Source: Selaginella moellendorffii
Taxonomy: Eukaryota > Streptophyta > Lycopodiopsida > Selaginellales > Selaginellaceae
Assembly: GCF_000143415.4 (NCBI RefSeq)
Contig: NW_003314357.1
Location: forward strand, 189,293-250,184
Reading direction: 5' to 3'
Length of the DNA: 60,892 bases
The translations under genes were made by a program, and so were the position numbers. The notes below the pieces were generated by a model. The model was not told the origin of the DNA. It ran no database searches and saw only the letters and a program-made list of their open reading frames with translations. Of this stretch, positions 23,719 through 33,515 are shown one piece after another (the first letter of the stretch is position 1; every line of letters starts with the position of its first letter).

Positions 23719-25391
23719 CTAGTGAGCTTCCCGTGCCTCTAGATTCCTCAGCAACACTTCTTGTGCTAGACCATCGTTCTCATATGCTGTCCGCACATCG
23801 TCCCAAAAGGTTGTTGTCGCGCTGGATATTGCCAACCTCAAGCTCGCTTTTCGACTTAGTGCATCTGCCACGATGTTGCTTTTCCCAGGCTTGTATAGGA
23901 TCTCGCAATCAAACTTGGCCAAGGCATTGGCCCACCGACCCTGTTTCCCTCTTAGGTCGGGTTGTGACAAGAAGTGTTTCATTGCCACATTGTCTGTGTA
24001 AACCTTGAAGTGTCTCCCAAGGTAGTGTCGCCACTCCTTGAGCGCGTTGACCACCGCAAACAATTCCTTCTCGTGGGCAGGCCACTTCCGTTGAACCTTG
24101 TCCAACTTCTTCGAGAAGAACGCTACTGGATGGTTGTCTTGCTTCAAAACTGCGCCCAACGCAAAGTCCGAAGCATCCGTTTCTACCTCAAAGTCTTTAC
24201 CAAAGTCTGGTAATGCCAACACGGGAGCCTTCCTCAACTTCTCTTTGAGGTGGACGAATGCTGCCTCGCATTCTGCTGTCCATACCATCTTCCCTTTTCC
24301 TGTTTGGTCCGTTAAGGGCAAGGCTACTCTCGAATAGTGTCTGATAAACTTTCGGTAGTAATTGCATAGCCCCAAGAACGCCCTCAACTCATGTACATTC
24401 GATGGTCCCTCCCATTCCTGGATCGCTTGGACCTTCTCTGGGTCCACCTTGAGCCCGTCCTGGCCCACCACATGCCTAAGAAACTTTACCTCTTGTTGAG
24501 CAAAGTCACATTTGCTCTCTTTAGCATACAGTTTGTGTTCCCTTAGTTTCTCAAACACCTTCGCCAAGTGTTCAGCATGCTCCTCTAGCGTCTCGCTATA
24601 GATCAGAATGTCGTCAATATAGACGACCACGAAGTGATCCAGATAGGGTACAAAGATATGGTTCATCAACGCCGAAAACGTTGCCGGTGCATTGCACAGC
24701 CCAAAGGGCATCACCAAAAACTCAAAGCTCCCATACCTCGTTCAACAGGTTGTCTTCTCGACATCTTCCTCGGCTACCCTGATTTGGTAGTATCCTAACC
24801 TTAGGTCAATCCTTGAGAAGTATTTTGCCTTTCCCAACCTATCGAACAGGTCCTCAATCCGGGGCAAAGGGTACTTGCTCTTCTTTGTATACTTGTTGAG
24901 CAACCGATAATCTATGCACATGCGTATAGATCTATCTTTCTTTTTCACAAATAACACCGGTGCCCCATACGGCGACTTGCTCAACCTAACATACCCTTTG
25001 TCTACCAACTCCTCTAGTTGGCACTTGAGCTCCTTGAGTTCTTTTTTGTTCAAACGATAAGGGGGACGAACCACTGCCTCTACACCCTCGACCAACTCAA
25101 TCTTATGTTCTATTGGTCGTGCGGGGGGCAACCCCGCCGGTAGCTCCTCCGGCATGGTATCCTGGAATCGTCCAACACCCGCTGGATCACTAAAGGTACT
25201 TCTTTCGTTCTTGTCTTTTTGTCACTCTTCACCGAGAGTAAGCACAAAAAGGCTGCCTTAGTTCCTTTAGTGAGTTGTCCTCTCGTGGACACCAGGTTTA
25301 AGCAGGACTCTTTGGCCTCCACCCTAGATCTTCTTCCTTGGGCATTCGCCAGTACCACAAGGTTCCTACCTTGTCCATGCAAGGCTACCAC
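23719..25391 (-). pseudogene. Gypsy-3 reverse transcriptase / RNase H, broken
   Basis: The RT fingers block [20 protein letters not shown] and the palm block [17 protein letters not shown] precede the catalytic [10 protein letters not shown]. RNase H follows with [16 protein letters not shown] and the [15 protein letters not shown] block at its end. Lesions: frame change near 25150 between protease and RT, a TGA at about 24740 just before the palm, and a stop at 23719 before integrase. Active-site aspartates are retained, so decay was by nonsense and frameshift rather than loss of catalysis. Confidence 0.9.
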
Positions 25392-25403
25392 GAACCGATT
25401 GAA

Positions 25404-26960
25404 TTAATCCATTCCGAAGATCACATCAAATCCCGCCATGTCCAACACGGTGAAATCCATGTCTACTTTCCATGTCCCTACTTCGACTCTCGCTTGTCGA
25501 AGTACCTCATCGGTGCTTTGGCTACCTTGAACAAACTCTATAGTCCTTGGTTCGCCTAGCCGCTGCACCGTTAGTCCGACTTGCCGGACTATGTCTGCAG
25601 CCACAAAATTATCCGAAGCACCCGTGTCAATAAGGATCTTAACAAAGCTACCTCCGAGCTTCCCTCGGAGGGCTAGTAGATGTCGCGAACGACTCTCTAC
25701 CAAAGTTGCTCGTGTAATGAGTAACTTTGAGTTAGGGACTGGATCACATACCTCAATTTGGACTTCACCCGACTTGATGGCTATATTGGCTCTGGCCTTC
25801 TTCGGGTAGGGACAGTCCCTCGAAAAGTGCCCCGCTTCACCGCAGTTGTAGCATACGTTGTTTCCCATGCTACTATACGACTTGACCTTCTTATCCGTGG
25901 GTTTGTCTCTTTTCGCTTGACTCCCCCATGTACTCGCTCGCTGGCCACCGGATTTGCCTTTCCAGAACCCCGAGGACTCATTCTTAGAGAAACTCTTCTT
26001 GAATTTCCCTCTGCTAAACGTTCCCTTTGGTTTGGCCCCTTTGCTAAACGTGGATCCCGACCCCGTCATGTTCCCCTTTCGTAGGTTATCGTTGAAATGC
26101 ACCTTGATGACCACATCCAACGCTTCCTTGTAATTGGTTGGGTTCCACCGCATCACTTCACCGCGAGCCCAGGTTTGCAAACCTGATATGAAGGCATGGA
26201 ACGCATCCATATCCCCCATGTCCGTGACAAGTATCCTCTTTGCCATAAACCCATTCACATACTCCTGAATGGTTCCAGTCTGCTTCAGCCTACTCAGCTT
26301 GTCCCTTAGATGTAGAGTAGCATTCGGAGGAACGTAAGTCACGTGGATCCTTGCCTTCATCATTTCCCAAGTGGCCATCGGTCCTTCGTTGACCTCTGTC
26401 GTTCTCCATCAAGACTTGGCATTATCTGCCAAGTATGGTTTTGCACATGGGACCTTCTCCGAGCTCAGTAACCGCAACGCTCGGAAGTAATCCTCCATAT
26501 CGTAAAACCAATCCTTCACCACCTTATAGTCATTCACTCCCTTGAAGACCGGTGGGGGCTTTGGTTTGTACTTGGGTACTGCCTGAGGGACTGATTCCAC
26601 TTCGGTGTGTTCAACCTTGTCTAGTTTTGCCTCAGTCCCTACTGAAGGGTCCACACCTTCTACGCTGCTAGCATCCGCAGTCTTTCGCTTTTTCTTTCGC
26701 TTCTCGTCACGCTTTAGCTTGCGTACGAGAGTCTCCAATAGGGCATTGGTCTGCGCCAATTGTCCTTCTAGCCTTGGAGCCTCGGACGACCGAACCTCAC
26801 CACCGGACTCCTGTTTGGAAGTTTCCTCACTGGAGTCCTCCTCATGCATGGATTCCTCATCCATAGCCTCTTGTTCAACCGGAGGCTCCAACTCTAGTGG
26901 AGGTTCCGTCTCCACCTGGGTTTGCTTATGCCCTGCCTTTGCCATCTCCCAGCAATTCAC
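25404..26960 (-). pseudogene. Gypsy-3 Gag and protease
   Basis: One frame split by a TGA at about 26409. The N-terminal part is acidic with a Lys-rich stretch. The central part matches Ty3/gypsy Gag (KDWFYDMEDYFRAL block). The zinc knuckle CYNCGEAGHFSRDC (CX2CX4HX4C) follows, then the protease active site ILIDTGASDNFV and FDVIFGMD. A TAA right after GMD interrupts the expected continuation. Upstream lie the PBS and the 5' LTR. Confidence 0.88.
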
Positions 26961-26988
26961 CTCTATCTTTCGCTAGAACTGAGGAAAA

Positions 26989-27001
26989 GGCTCCGATACC
27001 A
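26989..27001 (-). other. Gypsy-3 primer binding site
   Basis: Minus strand TGGTATCGGAGCC, three bases from the LTR end; initiator-Met type, the same as in LARD. Confidence 0.85.
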
Positions 27002-27004
27002 AAT

Positions 27005-28166
27005 TGTAAGCCACAAATTTTTCCTTTCCGATTTGCCAGCTTACCTTGTCTATCCGACCAACACTGCCTTGGCTTGTGCTAAGTTCCCTCGCCAAGGTTC
27101 TCGCCTATGGTACCAGCTCCTACTTGGTTCTACTTGGTTTCAACTACTCACTGCACGAACAACGGAGTGTTAGCCATCCATCTATGGATTCCCAAATCTC
27201 TCCTAATTCCCCTCCCCGGGTTAGACTGGACTTAAGGTTCGGCTACACTCCCCGCAGGCACAAGTAGCCAAGCACATCAAGCCTCCAGGTTCCTAACACC
27301 CCTTGGTACAACAAGACTTGATCATAGGACCCTCTAAATCCCAAGCCTTGGGTGCAGCACTTGCTTCGGGACGTCGGGGCGAAACACTGTGGCCTAACAG
27401 CCCGGTATGGGTACCTCTACCCCCCCCCCCCCCCCCACTTCCATCCCGAAGGGAAGGCCCAAGCCCCTAGGAAGGGTGAGGACCAATGAGTCACAAGGTA
27501 CTCAAGTGGGGCACCACTCCACAAGAGCCGAGAGCACCGCAGTTGGTTTCCCTTTCGGGAGTGGGAGCTGCTCTTGAGCACTTCCCTGGGTGGCCCCTCC
27601 GGCACCACCCAAGCCCATGCTCACTCCCACCCAAGGCCCCTCGGCCCCAGTCTCAACCTCAAGTCAGTTTGGAAGCACCACTGGAGAGTTCCTTCAAGAC
27701 TGGTTCCTGGACCTCACTATCCCTACTATACTTTTGGAACCCCCTGCAGCCCCCCCCCCCCCCCCCTGGGAGATGCATGCTTTGGGCTTTCACCCCTTGA
27801 GCTGTATTAGTATTTGGACTTAGTCTCAGAGTCGATCTCGGACCTAACTTCGGACTCGGTCTCGGACTCGATTTCGAACTCAATCTTGGACCCGATCTCG
27901 GACTCGACTTCAGACTTGACCTCGGACTCGGTCTCGGACCCGATTTGGATCTCAGACTCCGTCTCGAACTCGGTCTTGAACTCAGTCTCGAACTCGGTCT
28001 CCGATTCGGTCTCGGACTCGATTCCGGACTCTATCTCGGACTCGATCTCAGAGTCAGTCTTGGAGTCGATCTTCGACTTGGTCCTATCCGATGAACTCTT
28101 TGTCATTTCGGTCATGCTTTCGGGGATCCTTTAGCCTACGACACCTCGGGGAGTCGGTTCCTTACA
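27005..28166 (-). repeat. Gypsy-3 5' LTR (right)
   Basis: 1162 bp, TG...CA ends, closely similar to the left LTR. Differences cluster in the C-rich tracts and satellite, as expected for slippage-prone DNA. Confidence 0.92.
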
Positions 28167-28171
28167 GCACC
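28167..28171. repeat. target-site duplication GCACC (right)
   Basis: Matches 20696-20700. Confidence 0.9.
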
Positions 28172-28753
28172 CACTTGATTTTCCACTCCCAACTTACATA
28201 ACCACCCTTGGTTATGCTCTTTGATTCCCATGGTTTGGTTCTATCCCTTTACTACTTGCTTTTGGCTTCACACATTTCCTTCAGTTATTCACCTCCAAAC
28301 TAAGAGGATAGCTTTGCACTTTCTACCATGCCTTAGTAAGTATTCTTGAGGATGAACCTACCTGACAGTCTAGGGAGTGGTTTCTCAATCTAGGTATGCT
28401 CACCTTATAATCCCACACACCAGGATTAACGTTGCTACATATGGGCCTTTATATGCCCATCACTAGCCTTGCCAAAATTCCATTTTTGGCTTTATCCGAT
28501 TCGGATAGATGGACTTCTTCTGTCTTTGCAACCTTAGACATTTGGATAGCATTTTCTATCCATCATTCGCTAGGGACTTAGTCCCTTGGGCCTTATCTAT
28601 TGCCTTCACGACATCAAACACCACCTCCGGGTGTTCTAAAGTGTTTGGGTGTCCCAATGATGGCCTCTTTGACAATGACCATTCCCCTTTTTAACATTGA
28701 CTTACTATATTGCAACATAAACAATTTATCCCCTATAAGGGTATATTTAACTT
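28172..28753 (-). mobile_element. LARD copy 3 fragment, right part
   Basis: Continues the copy 3 interior, collinear with about 11000-11580 of copy 1. It ends inside the interior at the start of the duplicated Fic block, so the LARD is truncated there without an LTR. Confidence 0.75.
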
Positions 28754-29229
28754 ACATGTTGAATTTGGTCTTCACAGGTATTTTGTTTTGGAGCAAACAC
28801 TCTTTCCAGTAAAGTCCTTATCTTTTTATTGCTATCTATTTTGTAGGTACCACATTGATCCACATGTTGTAGCTCTACCACCTTTTCTGGGACATTTCCA
28901 ACTTCTTGAGGATGTTCATTTGCTCTAGAGCAGCAAGCTTCCTTTGGTGTGTTATTTCTTTGAGGGCTGCAATGGATCCATTTTACCTCATGTACCAAAA
29001 AAAGCATTCCACCTAAGAGTGACATTGATTTTGCATTTCAAACTAAACTATGTGAGCTTCGATGGAGTATGCAGAAAAGTTGGACAGTGCTGGAGAGGGA
29101 ATTGATTCTTCCTCAAGATCATTATGCCATCCCTGGTTGATCAGTTTCTCCTAATAATGTTAAGACTAATAATGTTAGATGGATTTATCTAGTTTCTAGT
29201 TTAATACATTTAAATTTTCTATATTATTA

Positions 29230-29299
29230 TAAGAAAGTTTTGTTAAATTTGATAACATTCTTTGATACCATCACACTATGCTATAAGGGATACATGTTT
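29230..29299 (+). repeat. inverted repeat, left arm (copy 1)
   Basis: 29230-29267 is the exact reverse complement of 33213-33250 (38 of 38 nt). Similarity continues inward (TATGCTATAAGGGATACATG against TATGCTATAAGAGACACATG) after a 9-nt gap, and outward (TTTTCTATATTATTA shared) with a ~10-nt gap. The arms enclose the small gene, FicA and FicB. Confidence 0.85.
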
Positions 29300-29555
29300 G
29301 GCATCATCATATTAGAAAAATCCCCTCCTAAGACGTCCCTCAGGCTCTGGCCTTTTCTCCTGAGCATTTGCAATGAGCTGCAAGCAATTAACATTTCTAA
29401 ATATATAGTGAGTAGTATATAGTTTTATATATACAACATGACAAGGGGATCACGAGCCGAATATTCTTTGCGCACCAAGTCCCGTTACGCGTTCGATTCC
29501 TGCGGGTGTCCCTTTCTGGGGTTTAATTTCTCTCTCTTGTTCTTGTTCGGGGTGG

Positions 29556-30073
29556 ATGAGGATCGCTGGAGGCGAGAATGTGAAGCTCTTCGATGTCGCC
29601 AGGGTTGCGCTGGTGGAATCACGCGAGTAAGATCTGCCTGCATTGCGCGACGATATGTCGTTGTTTTCCTTTCCTTCCAGAGATCGTCAAGCTTCTAGGA
29701 TCTGTGCGGCAGGCATCCTCGAGACGTTTCGTTTAGCTCAAAGTCGTGGAGAGATCGTCGTTGGAATCTGGGGCATGCAAAGCTCCAGGGATGATCACGC
29801 AAAGACGAGCACCTCCTTCGATCAGGTAAAGCTTTCCTCCCTTTGTTCCTGGTCACGTAGTGAGCTTTTGCCATGCTTCCTCATAGAGTTTTTGTTCGGC
29901 CGAGCAGAAAGCTTGACGATGGATCGGTGCATCTAGTACTGGAGGCAGTCCAAAGGTATGTTTGGGTCGCTCGCTTTCTTCATTGACACGCGGCCGAGGA
30001 AGGCAGGTGGTCTTTCCAGGAAAAAATAGAGCTGGAAAGCGAGCTCGAGCAACCTCTCGAGGGCGAGAGGTAA
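29556..30073 (+). CDS. small four-exon gene, unknown function
   Basis: Four exon blocks join in frame: 29556-29626, 29681-29825, 29912-29955 and 30007-30073, separated by GT-AG introns of 54, 86 and 51 bp. The product is 108 residues, starting MRIAGGENVKLFDVAR, with VVGIWGMQSS in the middle and the charged helix WSFQEKIELESELEQ near the end. I recognise no family. The TAA stop overlaps a strong donor-like GTAAGT, so the frame could instead be the 5' part of a longer gene whose next exon was lost when FicA came to lie behind it. It converges on FicA with 11 bp between the two stop codons. The consistent splice phases and an identical copy at 56470-56987 support it; expression is unknown. Confidence 0.45.
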
Positions 30074-30084
30074 GTATGAGGTCG

Positions 30085-31005
30085 CTACAACTTGAGGCCC
30101 TGCCACGACTCGAGGGCCACAAAGAACCTCTGCCAACCGAAGTAGACCCCCTCTATGATGAGAGCAGTCAGGTCCCTGGGCTCGTGGTCATCCTCGCGAG
30201 CACTCTCGAAGCACTTGAGGTAGACATCCCGGTCTACAAACTCGTGCTGGCGGCCAGCGCCAGCAGCGAACAAGACATTGGGGAACACAGCCACGCTGCG
30301 AAGCAAGTAGGCCAGCATCATCCTCCCGCATCGCCCATTCCCATCCACAAACGGATGGATGCACTCAAACTTGTAGAAGAAGTCCGAGGCCAGCACCAGG
30401 AGCTGCTCCACCGTCTTGCAGCTCCTTGTCGTCGCCTCCTCCTCAAAGAGCCGCTCCACATCCGCGTTAGTCTTGCTCACCAACTTGGACAACTTGGGCC
30501 GGATTGCCCAGGCATCCGCGTAGAAGTGCTGCCTTCCGCTGCTCGTGATCGTCATTGCAACCTCGCTGCCGGAACGAAACAAGCCTGCGATCTCCGGCCT
30601 GCTCGGCTCCATAAGAAGCTCGTGTGACTGCCTGAGCTTGTAGTTGTTGACGCTGGGAGCCTCCTCGGCCTTCTCCTCCTGGAGCCACCATGCGTTGAAT
30701 GCTCGGGACAGGCAGCGGACTTGTTCCAATCTCTCGTCTGGAGCCACCACTTCGTGGAGCTGCTCCAGGGCGTGGAGTGTTTGGTCCCGGGTATCAAAGC
30801 CTTCCAGCTCCAGCTTGTTCACCTGGAAGAGGAAGTCGGCCATAGCGTCGCGCTGCCCGTACACGTCCAGCGCCCATGCTTTGGCATCGCCGTCCAGGGC
30901 CTGGAACCTCTTCACGTACCCACAAATGGCGTCCACCATGCTGCTCGTCGCCGGGGCTCCGTCGCCATCGCACCTCCAGAAGGGCCTCTCCGCGTATCGC
31001 CCCAT
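30085..31005 (-). CDS. Fic-domain protein FicA (predicted AMP transferase)
   Basis: Single-exon gene, 306 residues. HPFVDGNGRCGR at residues 217-228 is a complete Fic motif HPFx(D/E)GN(G/K)RxxR. Upstream, SHELLMEPSRPEIAGLFRSG (127-146) matches the Fic helix and target-docking flap, and DFFYKFECI leads into the motif. Fic enzymes transfer AMP (some UMP or phosphocholine) from a nucleotide donor to Ser/Thr/Tyr of target proteins; His217 would be the general base. The N-terminal ~95 residues are helical and unlike known partners. At 100-105, where class II Fic proteins often carry the inhibitory (S/T)xxxE(G/N), it reads SRAFNA, lacking the glutamate. The start is at 31005: a TATAAAA lies 35 nt upstream, which would leave a very short leader. 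No signal peptide, so probably cytosolic or nuclear. Divergent from FicB. Confidence 0.92.
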   Translation of the reverse strand: MGRYAERPFWRCDGDGAPATSSMVDAICGYVKRFQALDGDAKAWALDVYGQRDAMADFLFQVNKLELEGFDTRDQTLHALEQLHEVVAPDERLEQVRCLSRAFNAWWLQEEKAEEAPSVNNYKLRQSHELLMEPSRPEIAGLFRSGSEVAMTITSSGRQHFYADAWAIRPKLSKLVSKTNADVERLFEEEATTRSCKTVEQLLVLASDFFYKFECIHPFVDGNGRCGRMMLAYLLRSVAVFPNVLFAAGAGRQHEFVDRDVYLKCFESAREDDHEPRDLTALIIEGVYFGWQRFFVALESWQGLKL

Positions 31006-31502
31006 CTATATGCCCTAGCCTCAACCCAGAAGGGCCCCCTTTTATACAGCCAAGGTTTGAAAAGGGGTACATTTGAATTTCCCGGGCTTTGACACGCGGC
31101 ACGCGATAATTGGCTGTCGGCGCAAGCTCATTCTTCAGGGCTTGGCGAGGCGACGGCGTGAGCGCGATGGCGATGGCGATGGCGATGGCGCTGGCGGGGT
31201 GAACGATTGATCCAGCGCCAGCGCAGGGTAGGCGCTTCGGTCGATCACAACGAAATTTCATAGTTTCTTGCTCTAGATCGCTCCCTGTTAGCTGGATCGG
31301 GCCGGCTCAGCGTCAGCGATCGATTTCTCCTCTCGCCCCGGGTGTGTAGCGCTCAGCTACCTTTTCTTGCTGCAGAGCTAGGATCCAAGAGCAACTCGCG
31401 GCCTGTGTAGGTATGGAGATCGATATTGCCATATTTCCAACGATTCCATGAAATGCACCTTCCTAGGGTCACAGGACTTGTGAATTTCTCTCGGCTGGTA
31501 TC
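31006..31502. promoter_or_regulatory. shared divergent promoter region of FicA and FicB
   Basis: 497 bp between the two start codons. On the minus strand TATAAAA lies at 31040-31046. A short (GATGGC)n run occupies about 31165-31190. Open frames that cross it are GC-driven and were not called. Joint regulation of the pair is inference from the arrangement. Confidence 0.5.
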
Positions 31503-32330
31503 ATGGATGGGCGGCGCGCGGCTCTGAATCTCGTCCGAAGTGCTGGTATGCATTTCGATCTCTCAACCTCGTATAGTGTTTGCTTATATTGCAGTGAGGA
31601 AACCAAGGGGAAAAGCTGGCAAGGAGAAGGAGCCAGAACCACTGCTTACACCGTCCAACCACGCAGGCTTCTGGTATGTCTTATGTCGCAGCTCTCTCCA
31701 CGTACTTATCCAATCTACTCCAGGTTTGAGGCCTTCTGGGACACCCAAGCTATCAAAGTTGCTACGTCCCATGGCTTGGACGATCCTGCTCGATCCGCAG
31801 GGCTCTTGAGAGGTCTTGCCGTCATCAGGTCCTGGCCGGAGAGCTCACCCATCACGACCCTGCAGCTGTTACAACTGCACGAAGCTTTACAGCTGACACC
31901 GGTCTCGGCATTCCGCAGTTATGGTGCCATGTCCTCTGCTGGAAAGAGTTACGCACATCCCCGAGACATCCAGGTCAAGATGCGGAAGTTCCTGGACCGT
32001 CTCAATGCAAGCATCGCGGAGCACAGCAAGAGCAAGATGAGCATCGCCAAATGGGCCTCCACGGTCGCAAGGCTCATCATCGACTTCGAGAAGATCCATC
32101 CGTTTGAAGATGGTAATGGGCGTGTTGGACGCCTGCTTGCGCTGCACCTGCTGCGTCGCATTTCAGCCTTCCCAGCGGCCTTCTTCACTGCAGCTGAGCA
32201 CGGATCCCGGGACAGGTTCATCACTGCTTTCGAGGAGGATGACGAAGACGAGCTGGCAAAGATTCTACTCGGCAGCCTCCAGGGAACAGACGCTGCGTGG
32301 AGAGAGTTCCTTAAATCGAAGCTCCAGTGA
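31503..32330 (+). CDS. Fic-domain protein FicB (predicted AMP transferase)
   Basis: Three exons, 31503-31545, 31595-31673 and 31724-32330, with GT-AG introns of 49 and 50 bp. The unspliced frame also stays open, but the spliced product reads more naturally (AGFWFEAFWDTQ across the second junction). The spliced protein has 242 residues. HPFEDGNGRVGR at 166-177 is a complete Fic motif with His166 as predicted general base; LQLLQLHEAL (87-96) matches the helix before the flap, and IIDFEKIHPF precedes the motif. The N-terminus has a basic stretch RKPRGKAGKEK (16-26) that could direct it to the nucleus. No (S/T)xxxE(G/N) inhibitory motif was found. It is clearly diverged from FicA, so the pair is an old duplication or two separate acquisitions. 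AATAAA at 32422-32427 is a plausible poly(A) signal. Confidence 0.92.
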   Translation: MDGRRAALNLVRSAGMHFDLSTSYSVCLYCSEETKGKSWQGEGARTTAYTVQPRRLLVCLMSQLSPRTYPIYSRFEAFWDTQAIKVATSHGLDDPARSAGLLRGLAVIRSWPESSPITTLQLLQLHEALQLTPVSAFRSYGAMSSAGKSYAHPRDIQVKMRKFLDRLNASIAEHSKSKMSIAKWASTVARLIIDFEKIHPFEDGNGRVGRLLALHLLRRISAFPAAFFTAAEHGSRDRFITAFEEDDEDELAKILLGSLQGTDAAWREFLKSKLQ

Positions 32331-33212
32331 TCTCGAACAGGAAGACAGGGGAAAGTTTGTCCTGGTATTTTTTTTCTTTTCTACTTCTTTACATGACTAC
32401 GCTAGAACTTCTGCATTGTCCAATAAAAAGCTGTGAACCAAGACAACTCAAAAACTTTCCTTGAGCACAACTATCCATGGCATGCTCCAGTGAAAACTAG
32501 CAATGGATGCTTTCGTGAGGACAGATCCCCTTCGTTTACAGCTTTGCTATAAGATGGGGCTTACCTGACTAACGTGTCATGCATGAATATTTGCTGGACG
32601 AGCTCGTCTATGGAATCGCTCTCGCCTTTTCGCTGCCTGTCTGACAGTGGCTTACCAGCCTTGCCTTGCTCACCACTATCTCCGGAAATCCAAGTCTAAA
32701 CGGGCCGCAGGTGACACATCTCAAACTTGGCTCCCTGCTCTTGAGGTTAGCCTTTATCGACTTACTAATGTTCGATCGACCTTCGCTCCAAGCCACTGTT
32801 CTCGCATCAGACCATCCAACATAGATAGAAAAGTCCTCCCATGCTCATCTCATGGCCATCTTGGAAACCTGGAAGTTGGCTCGGGCTTTTGGAGCCACCA
32901 CGGAAGCTGTAAACTCTGGGTTGGGCTGGGGGCTACGTAAGCGTTGGTGACCAGCACCAACACTTAGCACATGGTAAGCAGCACCAACCTTTTTGCTTGG
33001 AAACCACAGGCACAAACCCCGGTGGTGACGATCGTCCGGACTGGAATTGCCCTCCTTTCAATTGCGTAGTACTCCATCACGTAGAGAAGGGGGTAGTGAT
33101 GGCTTATATCAATTGTTTTGTCCCTGAAGAAAAGACATAGACTCGATGATTGACGGGCATGGATTTCTTGGCAAGGAGCTCTAATATATCCTAACATGTG
33201 TCTCTTATAGCA
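32331..33212. other. 3' flank of FicB, no recognised gene
   Basis: Starts with the FicB 3' untranslated region. Short open stretches occur on both strands (for example 32608-32796 minus) but none matches a family. The same sequence follows FicB in copy 2. Confidence 0.5.
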
Positions 33213-33250
33213 TATCAAAGAATGTTATCAAATTTAACAAAACTTTCTTA
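33192..33250 (-). repeat. inverted repeat, right arm (copy 1)
   Basis: 33213-33250 is the perfect complement of 29230-29267, with weaker similarity inward to 33192 and outward beyond 33250. Confidence 0.85.
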
Positions 33251-33465
33251 GACAGAAAATTAATAATATAGAAAATATAATTGTATTAAACTATAATTTT
33301 TAAATTAACATCCAGTGAAACTGAAACTCGTATACTCATATGTTAAATGTAAAAGCCAATACTTATTCTAGGCACATGCTTAAGATCTAACAGCTGAGAA
33401 CTAATTATAATTGCCTTAATACAATAGATTGCTCTATATTATTATTCTTATCTAATATTGTTTTT

Positions 33466-33515
33466 TTTTAAATTCGATAACATTCTTTGATACTATCACG
33501 TTATGCTATAAAAGA
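33466..33515 (+). repeat. third copy of the arm motif
   Basis: Same orientation as the left arm (CGATAACATTCTTTGATACT, then TATGCTATAAAAGACATATG). 35 bp of it (33470-33504) is missing from copy 2 at about 60376. Confidence 0.75.

Larger units (their letters stand above)
20701..28166 (-). mobile_element. Gypsy-3: complete but inactive chromovirus
   Basis: Two LTRs (20701-21880 and 27005-28166) starting TGTAAG and ending TTACA, flanked by a 5-bp GCACC duplication. On the minus strand the order is PBS, Gag with zinc knuckle, protease, RT, RNase H, integrase, chromodomain, a non-coding module shared with LARD, then PPT. That order and the chromodomain place it in the Ty3/gypsy chromovirus group. 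At least five in-frame stops and two frameshifts disable Gag-Pol. Confidence 0.93.

Noticed and set aside
7545-28750. Possible CRISPR-like or minisatellite array
   Set aside because: The repeats are LTR satellites and element duplications without unique spacers; this is nuclear plant DNA.
29447-29508. tRNA-like segment with GTTCGATTCC
   Set aside because: The T-loop sequence is present but the T-stem has mismatches and no D-arm or acceptor pairing could be formed.
29962-30627. 221-codon plus-strand frame opposite FicA
   Set aside because: Antisense to the Fic coding sequence; composition follows the GC-rich FicA codons and no family match is visible.
30794-31261. 155-codon minus-strand frame across the FicA start and the GATGGC run
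   Set aside because: Its C-terminal half is an alternate frame of FicA, and its Ala-Ile run comes from the hexamer repeat.
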